Made by a program: the position numbers and the translations under genes
The notes under the pieces: model-generated
What the model was told of the DNA's origin: nothing
Seen by the model: the letters and a program-made list of their open reading frames with translations, nothing else
Databases searched by the model: none
NCBI RefSeq assembly: GCF_000264455.2
Contig: NC_017957.2
Coordinates: 62,001-126,000, forward strand
Direction: 5' to 3'
DNA length: 64,000 bases
From: Tistrella mobilis KA081020-065
GTDB lineage: Bacteria > Pseudomonadota > Alphaproteobacteria > Tistrellales > Tistrellaceae
In this document: piece after piece, positions 35,116 to 42,547 of the stretch
Layout: the number at the start of each line of letters is the position of its first letter
Numbering within the stretch: position 1 is the stretch's first letter

Positions 35116-35174
35116 GGTCTTCCTCGTGGGTGCCCCCGATGGACGCGGAGCGTCGGCGGGGCCGTAGATGGCAA

Positions 35175-36395
35175 TCAGGCGGCGTCGGCCGGCTTGATCC
35201 CGGCGGCGATCAGGAAATCGCGCCGGGCGGTCTCGTCGCGGATCAGTTCGGTGATCAGATCGGTCAGCGGCAGACGGCCGCGGCGGACGGCCTCCTCCAG
35301 CGTGTAGGCGATGGGCGAATGCGGCTCGGCGGTGCGGAACCACCCCGCCACCGCCTCGATCACCCGAAAGGCGTCCTCGCGGGTGGCGATCGCCGTGACC
35401 GGCAGGGCCATGCCGGCCGGCACGGGAGCGGCTGCAGCGGCAGCCGGAAGCGCCTCTGCGGCCGGCCGGTCACCGGGGGCGGCAACCACCTCCACAGCCG
35501 GCTCGGGCGTCTTGGGCGCGCGGGCGCCAAGTCCCAGGCGCAGCCCCTGCTCGGCCGCCTCCAGCACCTGACGGATGCGGGCCAGCGGCGGCGCGTCGCG
35601 GCCGGCGGCCTGATCGAGGGCTGCATCCAGCCGGGCCAGCGCCGCGCGGGCGGCGGCGATGCCGGCCTGGGCACGATCGATATCGGCGCTGGTCATCTCA
35701 CGGCCGGCGGCCTCGATCATCGCCATGCTGGCGGCACCCTTGGCCAGGCGCTGTTCGCGACGATCCGCCTCCAGCCGGCCCAGCTCCACCGCCTGGTCGA
35801 TCTGCCAGAGGGCGATGCCACGGCCCTGCGGCCCCAGCACCGGCACCTTGCGGATCGCCTGGACCAGCACGCCATCACCGCTTTCGCCGTTCAGCGCCAT
35901 CAGCGGCCGCACGCGCGACGCAATGCCGTCCTCGTCCGGGGCGGGCCACAGCCCGTCCCAGAAATTGCGGATCAGCCCGGTCGCCACGTCGAAGCCGAAA
36001 GCCAGGCCGGCAAAGCCGTTGAGGCGCACCTGCGCCTCGATCAGCAGCCCGGCCACCTCCAGATCCTTGGCCTTGTGGCGCAGCACATCCGCCGCCAGCC
36101 GGTCGATCTCGGGCCAGTGTTCGGCCGGTGCCTGGGGCTCGTCCTCCACCTCTGCCGCACGTTCGGCGGCGCGGGCGGCGGAGCGCAGATCCTTCAGACG
36201 CCGGAACGGGGCATCGACCCGGTAATCCTCGCGCGGGTCCTCACCCGCGGGGCGGGCCCCTGCAATCGGCTCCAGCAGGGCCTGAACGGCCGGGTCGGGT
36301 TTCGGACTGGGCGGCACCGGATGGGGCTTTCCTGTCTGGTGTGACGAGACCCCCGCATGTGCTTCGCGGTCACCTTCGGGGGCTGTGACAGTCAT
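35175..36395 (-). CDS. tssA: TssA (ImpA-type) baseplate/tail assembly protein
   Basis: The 406-residue protein has an ImpA-N domain: [25 protein letters not shown] region at about 41-65, [21 protein letters not shown] and [21 protein letters not shown] landmarks at about 115-165. The C-terminal region ([31 protein letters not shown], near 335-365) is the short VasJ-like kind rather than the long coiled form. It coordinates baseplate and tail priming. It is the first gene of the minus-strand operon, so its promoter should lie upstream in 36396-36633. Confidence 0.94.
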   Translation of the reverse strand: MTVTAPEGDREAHAGVSSHQTGKPHPVPPSPKPDPAVQALLEPIAGARPAGEDPREDYRVDAPFRRLKDLRSAARAAERAAEVEDEPQAPAEHWPEIDRLAADVLRHKAKDLEVAGLLIEAQVRLNGFAGLAFGFDVATGLIRNFWDGLWPAPDEDGIASRVRPLMALNGESGDGVLVQAIRKVPVLGPQGRGIALWQIDQAVELGRLEADRREQRLAKGAASMAMIEAAGREMTSADIDRAQAGIAAARAALARLDAALDQAAGRDAPPLARIRQVLEAAEQGLRLGLGARAPKTPEPAVEVVAAPGDRPAAEALPAAAAAAPVPAGMALPVTAIATREDAFRVIEAVAGWFRTAEPHSPIAYTLEEAVRRGRLPLTDLITELIRDETARRDFLIAAGIKPADAA

Positions 36396-36633
36396 CGTTC
36401 AGTCATCTTTCCGCAGCGATCCGGCATCCGAAGCATCAGAGACCGTCGAAGCGCGGCGCGGGAAATCTGTTGAAGGCGGCAGTTTCCCTGCATTAGCGCG
36501 AATCGCGATGCCACAGGGAAATCTGTCGTCTCGCTTTCTCAGTGATAGGCAAAACCGCCTGTGACCGGGTGGAGCATTTTTGGGGTCGTTCCGGCACAGC
36601 AGATAGAACCCGTCAAAACTGTCATGGAACCCG
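36396..36633. promoter_or_regulatory. Intergenic region upstream of tssA with repeated GGGAAATCTGT elements
   Basis: This 238-base gap holds two direct copies of GGGAAATCTGT (36460-36470 and 36516-36526) and an inverted element TTTCCCTG (36483-36490) facing CAGGGAAA (36514-36521). It should contain the promoter of the long tssA operon. The direct copies are 56 bases apart. No convincing sigma-54 or sigma-70 promoter could be fixed by eye. Confidence 0.45.
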
Positions 36634-37125
36634 TCAGCGATAAGGTTCCACTTCGCTCACGATCACGGCACCGGGCACCGGCAGATCCCGGCGCTCGACC
36701 CCCGCCAGCCAGATCGCATAACGGCCCGAGGCCGGGGCATCGATGGTCAGCGCCGGGTTGCGATCCCCCGCCGCCCCGTCATCGGCGCAACGCCAGCTGC
36801 CGTCGGGGAAGCTCACCACCAGGGCGGTATCGCTGGCGGCAACCGCGTAGAGATGCAGCGGCCGGCTGCCGGCCTGAAATTCCAGCACCATATCGGGCCG
36901 GTCGCCGGCCAGGAATCCCGGGCATCCGGCCACGAAATCCGCCGCCGGCATGGCACCGCCGCCGATCACGCCCACCGGGTAGGGATCCTGTACGAAGCCG
37001 CTGGTCAGCTGCACCGTTCCGAAATGCGGGGCCGCCAGGCGGGCACCCTCGGGATCCGCCGCCAGCGCCGGCACGCCGAGCACAAGACAGCCGCCGACGA
37101 ACACGTTACGGAGTGTTGATTTCAT
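36634..37125 (-). CDS. Small exported protein of unknown function between the two T6SS operons
   Basis: The product has 163 residues from the ATG at 37123-37125, which gives a proper signal peptide (MKSTLRNVFVGGCLVLGVPALA). A longer in-frame start at 37158 would bury it. The mature protein is beta-rich with two cysteines (GCPGF and WRCADD) that could form a disulfide. It has a pattern like bacterial pre-peptidase domains (LHLYAVAASDTALVVSFPDG; DAPASGRYAIWLAG). It lies upstream of tssA on the same strand and next to the hcp promoter region. A T6SS link is only positional. Confidence 0.8.
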   Translation of the reverse strand: MKSTLRNVFVGGCLVLGVPALAADPEGARLAAPHFGTVQLTSGFVQDPYPVGVIGGGAMPAADFVAGCPGFLAGDRPDMVLEFQAGSRPLHLYAVAASDTALVVSFPDGSWRCADDGAAGDRNPALTIDAPASGRYAIWLAGVERRDLPVPGAVIVSEVEPYR

Positions 37126-37417
37126 CTTCACCAACCTCTGGGTTGCACATCCGGGCACCTGTTCCGAAGCCCGCAGCCTGCCTCACTCTGCCGTCGGGCC
37201 TGTGACCAAAAAAGGTTAATAAGCTGTTAATTGAAAGACGTGACGCAATGTTCAGAGGTAAAAACCGGATTTCACGAAACGATCATTGACTCAATTTCGG
37301 ACTCAGTGAAAAAACGTTAGCGGGAACCGGCGGAAACTGCGAGCCTCGAATGAGAGGTACTTCCCGCTTGCTCCGGAAACGGCATCCATGACCCCGAAAG
37401 AGGCGTAGAGGAACGCA
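37126..37417. promoter_or_regulatory. AT-rich intergenic region upstream of hcp
   Basis: About 290 bases lie between the divergent small exported-protein gene and hcp. The part from about 37201 to 37320 is strikingly AT-rich for this genome, with GTTAAT repeated around 37214-37231. A weak TTGACT (37286-37291) has no good -10 match at the proper distance. AGAGGA (37407-37412) five bases before the hcp ATG is a strong ribosome-binding site. The promoter for the hcp operon is expected here. Confidence 0.5.
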
Positions 37418-37891
37418 ATGATCTATCTGAATATCGAGGGAATTCAGGGTGACGCCACCCACGAGACCCACAAGAACTGGATCGACGTGTCGTCGATGAC
37501 CTGGGGCACCCACCGGGCAGTCTCCACCCCCTCTGGTTCGGCCCAGAACCGCGAAGCCTCGGAGCCGGTGATCGGCGAAGTGCACATCACCAAGCTGATG
37601 GACGGTTCGTCGCTGAAGCTGTTCGAGGCCGCCGCCACCGGTAATCAGGGCAAGCAGATCCAGATCCACCTGGTCACCACGGGCAATCCCGGCAACACCT
37701 ACATGGAATACACCCTCACCGACACGCTGGTGAGCGGCTACCAGATCAATACTTCGGGCGATCGCCCGGTCGAGGAAATCACGCTGAACTTCACCCGCGT
37801 GGACATGAAGTACACCACCTATGATGCCAACAACCGGCCGCTGAACAACATCGCCGCCGGCTACGACATCGCCACCACCCGGAAGTCCTGA
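37418..37891 (+). CDS. hcp: Hcp (TssD) tail-tube protein
   Basis: The 157-residue protein is of typical Hcp length. Signatures are MIYLNIEGIQGDATHETHKN, WIDVSSMTWGTHRAVS, GEVHITKLMDGSS, LFEAAATG and ITLNFTRVDMKYTTYD. It forms hexameric rings stacked as the inner tube and can carry small effectors. It is the first gene of the plus-strand operon, with a strong AGAGGA ribosome-binding site and a 9-bp hairpin shortly after its stop. Confidence 0.98.
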   Translation: MIYLNIEGIQGDATHETHKNWIDVSSMTWGTHRAVSTPSGSAQNREASEPVIGEVHITKLMDGSSLKLFEAAATGNQGKQIQIHLVTTGNPGNTYMEYTLTDTLVSGYQINTSGDRPVEEITLNFTRVDMKYTTYDANNRPLNNIAAGYDIATTRKS

Positions 37892-37902
37892 CCGGTCACG
37901 CA

Positions 37903-37926
37903 TGATCGGGCCATCCTGCCCGATCA
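37903..37926 (+). terminator. Hairpin after hcp (attenuator or mRNA-stabilising stem)
   Basis: TGATCGGGC (37903-37911), loop CATCCT and GCCCGATCA (37918-37926) form a perfect 9-bp stem starting 11 bases after the hcp stop. There is no T-run, so it is not a classical intrinsic terminator. It could limit read-through into the following genes or protect the hcp message, which would favour high Hcp output. Confidence 0.5.
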
Positions 37927-38063
37927 CCATGGGATCCGATGCCGTTCATGGGGCCGCCCGCGCCGGCTGCGCCCGCGGCCCCTCTCCCGCTCGGGTTCCG
38001 TGCTGCCCGGACCTCCTTTCCTCTATCTCCCCCCCCCTTCTCTGTCACAAACCCCGGCACGCC

Positions 38064-38681
38064 ATGTCTTTGAGGACCAGACGTCTGCGCTCGCTCACCG
38101 TCGTTCTGGCGGCGGCCCCTGTCTGGGCCGCCTGTTCCGGCGCCGATCTGGCCGGGCTGGACCGGCCCGAAGAGGCCGGCATGCCGGTTGCGAGCTTCGA
38201 TACCGGCGCGCCGCCCAAGACCTTTGCGGCCACGATGAAGATGTCGGGCGGCGGCTTCGCCACCGGAACCTCGGACGTGCTGCCGCCGCCGCTGCTGCCC
38301 GACGCCGCCGGTCGTGCCGAAACCGCCCGCGCCATCGCGCTGAAGGCCGAGGTACTGGCCGCCGAGGCCGAGCGGGACCGCGCGCTGCGTGCGCGGCAGC
38401 TTGATGCGCTGACCGTACAGCTTTCCGCTTTGCGCACACGCGACGAGGCCGCCGATCCGGCCGAGGCCGAGGCCCGTGCGGCGCTTCGCCGGGCCGTTGC
38501 CGCCAATCGCCCGCCGGGGCGGGTGGTGGTGCGATCCTCCGACGGCGGCATGGCCGAGATGGGCGGCATGATCCGCTCGCTCGGCGGCGTGGTCCGCGGG
38601 TTGGGCGATCCCCTGCCTGCCGAACCGCTGCCTGCCGAACCGGATGCTGCCGCGTCTCCCACCCCGCCTTCCGCTGAATAG
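38064..38681 (+). CDS. Lipoprotein in the hcp operon, function unknown
   Basis: The product has 205 residues from the ATG at 38064. It has a lipoprotein signal (SLTVVLAAAPVWAAC, lipobox WAAC, Cys27). The mature protein has an Ala/Glu/Arg-rich helical stretch (ARAIALKAEVLAAEAERDRA), a glycine-rich segment (GGMAEMGGMIRSLGGVV) and a tail with a repeated PLPAEPLPAEP. The longer reading frame from 37902 lacks a sensible N-terminus. It follows hcp and precedes the next T6SS-linked unknown by 13 bases. An envelope role in the T6SS is possible but not shown. Confidence 0.8.
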   Translation: MSLRTRRLRSLTVVLAAAPVWAACSGADLAGLDRPEEAGMPVASFDTGAPPKTFAATMKMSGGGFATGTSDVLPPPLLPDAAGRAETARAIALKAEVLAAEAERDRALRARQLDALTVQLSALRTRDEAADPAEAEARAALRRAVAANRPPGRVVVRSSDGGMAEMGGMIRSLGGVVRGLGDPLPAEPLPAEPDAAASPTPPSAE

Positions 38682-38694
38682 GACGACCCGACCG

Positions 38695-39285
38695 ATGGCC
38701 CTCGACGACACCCTGAACCGCCTGCACCGCACCTTTTTCGACCTGACCGTGGTGGTCGACACGGCGCTGCGTGCCGAAAGCCCGCCCGCGATCGACGAGA
38801 TCTGGCCGCGGATCGAGCCCTTCGGCCGGATCCTGACCTATCTGCACGACGAGCTGCGCGCCGCCGCCCCCTCTCCCGGCGGCCGGGCGCGGCTTGCCTG
38901 GTCGGGTGCCGCCCGCGACACCGCGCCCGCCGCCCATGGCGCGGCCGAGACCACCGTCACCCGCGGCATCACCTGTGCCGTGCGGGCCGAAGCGGGCCTG
39001 CGCTTCTGGCATCTGGGCGAGGGCCGGCCGGGCGATGCCGCCTTCCGGGCCTATGTCGACCGGCTGGGCCGCACCGCGGCCGAAGCCGGCGGCAGCGTGC
39101 CGGCGGCGGCGATCCGCGGCTTCATCGGCGACAATGGCAGCACCACCACGCTGATCCGCCGCCCGGTGCAGCAGGCCGACCTGCCGCCGATGGCCCGGCT
39201 TGTGGCGCTGACCGCCCTTGTCGCCGCCTCGATCGAGATGCTCGCCCCGGCGCATCCGCCCGTCCCGGCCGCAATGGAAGCCTGA
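38695..39285 (+). CDS. T6SS-associated protein of unknown function upstream of vgrG2
   Basis: The 196-residue soluble protein starts at the ATG at 38695 (MALDDTLNRLHRTFFDLTVV). The N-terminal half is helical with WPRIEPFGRILTYLHDELR. The C-terminal half contains AYVDRLGRTAAEAGGSVPAA and a hydrophobic end helix (MARLVALTALVAASIEML). No family was recognised. It lies between a lipoprotein gene and vgrG2, with only four bases before vgrG2, so it may be a VgrG-loading or baseplate accessory factor (inference). Confidence 0.75.
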   Translation: MALDDTLNRLHRTFFDLTVVVDTALRAESPPAIDEIWPRIEPFGRILTYLHDELRAAAPSPGGRARLAWSGAARDTAPAAHGAAETTVTRGITCAVRAEAGLRFWHLGEGRPGDAAFRAYVDRLGRTAAEAGGSVPAAAIRGFIGDNGSTTTLIRRPVQQADLPPMARLVALTALVAASIEMLAPAHPPVPAAMEA

Positions 39286-39289
39286 TCCG

Positions 39290-41272
39290 ATGACCGACCT
39301 CACCAGCCCGCCGTCTTTGGGGTCGGGCGATCTGGCGGCACTCTTCGGCGATGTGATCCAGGATGGCCGCCTGCTCACCATCGACAGCCCGCTCGGGCCC
39401 GACATGCTGCTGCTCGAACGCCTGGTCGGCGAGGAGGCGCTGTCGGAGCCCTTCCGCTTCGAGCTGACGGTGCGCGCGAAGCGTGACGACATCGCCTCGG
39501 CCGAGCTGGTCGGGCACAAGGTGTCGTTCACCCTGGAACGCGCCGACGGCAGCCGCCGGCCGTGGAGCGGCCATGTCGAGCGGGTGGTGGCGGGGGCGGC
39601 CATCGCCAAAGGCCAGCGCTACTACCATCTGGAAGTGCGCCCCTGGCTCTGGCAATTGACCCATAAGACCGATTGCCGGATCTTCCAGGACAAGTCGACG
39701 CTCGACATCCTGGAAGAGATCTTCGGGGAATTCGGCTTCCGGGATTACGATTTCTCGGGCGTGCTCAACACGCCGCCCAAACGCGACTACTGCGTCCAGT
39801 ACCGCGAGAGCAGCTTCGCCTTCGTCTCGCGGCTGCTGGAAGAGGACGGCATCTTCTACTATTTCGCCCATACCGATGACGGCGCCCATGTGCTGACGCT
39901 TGCCGACGGGGCCCATGCCTATGTGCCGGTGCCCGAGCAGGAGCTGCGCTACGCCGCGACCGATGTCGACCTCAACAACGTCACCCGCTGGCGCCATGCC
40001 TGGCGCTTCGTGCCGGGGCGCTGGGCCGGGTCGGACTATAATTTCGAGATGCCCGGCACCGATCTCGCCAGCGAGGCCGCCTCGGTCACGCCGCTCGAGA
40101 CCAACCGCGCCTTCGAGATCTATGACTGGCATGCCCGTTTCCAGACCCGCGATGCCGGCGCCCGGGTCAGCCGGCGGCGGATGCAGGCGATGGAAACCGG
40201 CCATGACACGGTGCAGGCGGCCTCCACCGCCCGCGATCTGGCGCCGGCGCTGTCGTTCACCATTTTCGGCCATCCGGCGGCCGACGAGGCCGGGCGCGGC
40301 TATGCGGTGGTGCGCATCCGCCATCATGCGATCGACACCACCTATGATACGGGCCCCGACCGGCGGCCGCCGACCTACGAGAACAGCTTCACCGCCCTGC
40401 CGGTGGAGGTGGGCTTCGTGCCCGCCCGCACCACCCCGCAGCCGCGGATCGACGGCATCCAGACCGCAACCGTGGTCGGGCCTGAAGGCGAGGAAATCCA
40501 CACCGACCGCTATGGCCGGATCAAGGTGCAGTTCCCCTGGGACCGCTATGCCACCGGCGACGACCGGTCGTCCTGCTGGCTGCGGGTGATGCAGCCCTGG
40601 GGCGGGCGCAATATGGGCGCGCAGACCATTCCGCGCATCGGCATGGAGGTGATGGTCTCCTTCGTCGAGGGCGATCCCGACCGGCCGCTCGCGATCGGCA
40701 TCGTGCCCAATGCCGGCACCATGCCGCCCCTGACCCTGCCCGCGACCAAGACCCGCACCGCCTTCAAATCGGCGTCGAGCCCGGGCGGCGGCGGCTTCAA
40801 CGAGATGACCTTCGAAGATCTGGCCGGGGCGGAAGAGCTGATGATGCGCGCCCAGCGCGACCAGACCGAACTGGTCGGCCGCAACCGCATGGTCAACACC
40901 GCCAATGTCTCCACCCAGGATACCGGCACGCTCTGGGGCAGCCGGGTGGGCGACAGCGAGATCGTGATGACCCAGGCCTCGATCCTGATCCAGCACAAGC
41001 AGAGCCGGATCATCCTGGATGGAGAGCGGGTGCGGATCGAGTTCACCAACGGCCATTTCATCGACCTCTCGGCCGAGGGCGTGATCATCTCGTCCACCGC
41101 CAAGATCGTGACCGTGCGCGACGAGAGCAATTTCACCGCCGTCGACGGCGAAGGCGTGGTCGCCAAGGGCAAGGTGGTCCATGCGGTCGATGCCAGCGAG
41201 GGCAACGACGTGACCGTCTCGGCCGAAGGCGTCGCCGTCAACGGCAAGGTCGTGCTGCTCAACTGCGAGTGA
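39290..41272 (+). CDS. vgrG: VgrG/TssI spike protein, second copy
   Basis: The product has 660 residues from the ATG at 39290; the longer frame from 39218 overlaps the previous gene. It is a standard VgrG: gp27-like start LLTIDSPLGPDMLLLERLVG, YCVQYRESSFAFVSRLLEEDG landmark, EEIHTDRYGRIKVQFPWDRY landmark, and an end at VVLLNCE without the extension seen in VgrG1. The central and OB regions are nearly identical to VgrG1, so the two are recent paralogs or keep exchanging sequence. It precedes the Eag chaperone and RHS genes and likely carries that PAAR-RHS effector at its tip. Confidence 0.97.
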   Translation: MTDLTSPPSLGSGDLAALFGDVIQDGRLLTIDSPLGPDMLLLERLVGEEALSEPFRFELTVRAKRDDIASAELVGHKVSFTLERADGSRRPWSGHVERVVAGAAIAKGQRYYHLEVRPWLWQLTHKTDCRIFQDKSTLDILEEIFGEFGFRDYDFSGVLNTPPKRDYCVQYRESSFAFVSRLLEEDGIFYYFAHTDDGAHVLTLADGAHAYVPVPEQELRYAATDVDLNNVTRWRHAWRFVPGRWAGSDYNFEMPGTDLASEAASVTPLETNRAFEIYDWHARFQTRDAGARVSRRRMQAMETGHDTVQAASTARDLAPALSFTIFGHPAADEAGRGYAVVRIRHHAIDTTYDTGPDRRPPTYENSFTALPVEVGFVPARTTPQPRIDGIQTATVVGPEGEEIHTDRYGRIKVQFPWDRYATGDDRSSCWLRVMQPWGGRNMGAQTIPRIGMEVMVSFVEGDPDRPLAIGIVPNAGTMPPLTLPATKTRTAFKSASSPGGGGFNEMTFEDLAGAEELMMRAQRDQTELVGRNRMVNTANVSTQDTGTLWGSRVGDSEIVMTQASILIQHKQSRIILDGERVRIEFTNGHFIDLSAEGVIISSTAKIVTVRDESNFTAVDGEGVVAKGKVVHAVDASEGNDVTVSAEGVAVNGKVVLLNCE

Positions 41273-41321
41273 CGGCCAGGCACTTTCGGGCACGAGAGCC
41301 ATAGCAGGAGACCCGTCCCCC

Positions 41322-42083
41322 ATGTCGTTTCCCGGATACAGCGTCGGCGCGCCGGTGATGGGCGGCCATCAGGGCATCAAGGATTACGCGCTGGGTGCCA
41401 TCACCGAAGTCGCAGCCCCGATGCTCGGCCCCCGCGACCGCACCGACATCATCCCCGAACTGCCGCCGGCGATCGCACGGGCGGCCGAAGCCGCCCTGCA
41501 AAGCAAGGCCGCCCAGGCGATCCAGGGCGGCGGCGCCGCGGTGGCCCAGGGCTATGCCGCGGATCTCGGCCCCGTGGCCGGGGCAGCCGGCGACCTGGCG
41601 GGCAGTGCGGCCGGGGGTGTCGGCAGCCTGTTCGGCGGGCTTCAGGACGCCGTGGCCGGCGGCATGACGCTGCCGCTTCAGGAACTCACCCCCGACATCC
41701 TGCCGATGGCCGCCCGGCTGGTGCAGGCGCCGGAAGTCGCCGCCGCCGATCTGCTGCGCCGGGCCGGCGCGCGTATGGCCGAACGCGCCCGCGCGGTCGC
41801 CATGGAACGCATGGGCCTGTCGGGCAGTCTGGCCGATGCCGCAACCCAGAGCCTCGCCCAGGTGGCCGGCGGCGCCGACCCGGCCCAGGTCGCGATCGGC
41901 GCGCTGATGGGCGGGGCCGTGCCCTTCGGCGACGGTGCCGAAGACGGCGGCACGGGCGACGCGGTGCTCGATGCCGGCGCGAAGGTGCTGTCCGGAGAGG
42001 TGCTGAAACCGGTGACCTTCTCCGAAGCCGCCGCGCCCGGCGGTACGCCTGGCTTCGCACCGCCCGGCCTCCGCACGAAATAA
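41322..42083 (+). CDS. Ala/Gly-rich protein between vgrG2 and the Eag chaperone, function unknown
   Basis: The 253-residue protein has no signal peptide. It is unusually rich in Ala and Gly, with segments such as AAGDLAGSAAGGVGSLFGG and AIGALMGGAVPFG, and amphipathic helices (AADLLRRAGARMAERARAVA). The N-terminus MSFPGYSVGAPVMGGHQG is glycine- and proline-containing. A ribosome-binding site (AGGAG) precedes the ATG. It could be a small VgrG-delivered effector, a linker or a chaperone. No family or catalytic motif was seen, and it lacks an obvious separate immunity gene. Confidence 0.7.
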   Translation: MSFPGYSVGAPVMGGHQGIKDYALGAITEVAAPMLGPRDRTDIIPELPPAIARAAEAALQSKAAQAIQGGGAAVAQGYAADLGPVAGAAGDLAGSAAGGVGSLFGGLQDAVAGGMTLPLQELTPDILPMAARLVQAPEVAAADLLRRAGARMAERARAVAMERMGLSGSLADAATQSLAQVAGGADPAQVAIGALMGGAVPFGDGAEDGGTGDAVLDAGAKVLSGEVLKPVTFSEAAAPGGTPGFAPPGLRTK

Positions 42084-42129
42084 CGCCCTCGTCTTCTCCC
42101 CCACCATCATTCACGGATGACCCCGCCCC

Positions 42130-42543
42130 ATGTACGCCCTTCAGGAAGGCCATCTCGATCTGCCCACCGATTGGGAGGACCAGTCGGTCAACGTCTTCGC
42201 ACCCCCGGGGGCCAAGTCGCAGGGGCTGTCGCTGGTGGTGACGCGGGAGCCGCTGCCGCCCGCGACCGATATCCGCGCCTATGCCGAGGCGGAAGTGAAG
42301 CGCATGGGCAAGGAACTGAAGGCCTTCTCGCTGCTCGCCCGCCATCCGCTGGAAATCGGGGATCAGACGATCGAGGCCTATGAGGTGCGGTGGAAATCCG
42401 ACAAGGGGCTGGTGCATCAGCTGCTGGCGGCGGTGGAGGCGAACGGCCGGGCGCTGATCTTCACGGCGACGAAGCCGGTCGACATGGCGCCGGCCCTGCG
42501 CGACCGCCTGCTGGCGGTGATCCAGAGCTTCCGGAAGGCCTGA
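42130..42543 (+). CDS. Eag-type (DUF1795/DcrB) T6SS effector chaperone
   Basis: The 137-residue cytoplasmic protein is of the size and pattern of EagT6/EagR chaperones: start MYALQEGHLDLPTDWEDQSV, SLVVTREPLP, AEVKRMGKELKAF and a C-terminal ALRDRLLAVIQSFR helix. These proteins bind and shield the N-terminal transmembrane helices of prePAAR effectors and help load them on VgrG. The gene directly precedes the prePAAR-RHS gene by four bases, the arrangement typical for this pair. The next protein begins with the matching prePAAR motif, which supports the call. Confidence 0.9.
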   Translation: MYALQEGHLDLPTDWEDQSVNVFAPPGAKSQGLSLVVTREPLPPATDIRAYAEAEVKRMGKELKAFSLLARHPLEIGDQTIEAYEVRWKSDKGLVHQLLAAVEANGRALIFTATKPVDMAPALRDRLLAVIQSFRKA

Positions 42544-42547
42544 TCCG

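Noticed and set aside
36490..36515. Possible minus-strand sigma-54 site upstream of tssA
   Set aside because: The spacing of the GC and CC elements is off by one, and the remaining consensus is weak.
37286..37314. TTGACT as -35 element of an hcp promoter
   Set aside because: The position 17 bases on is a run of A with no TATAAT-like hexamer, so a promoter call here is not supported.
37341..37372. Possible sigma-54 promoter (GAGGTAC...TTGCT) upstream of hcp
   Set aside because: The distance between the GG and GC elements is two bases too long for the strict sigma-54 spacing.
37283..37930. Minus-strand frame covering hcp
   Set aside because: It is the antisense of a strongly conserved hcp gene, and its N-terminal part is encoded by the downstream hairpin region.
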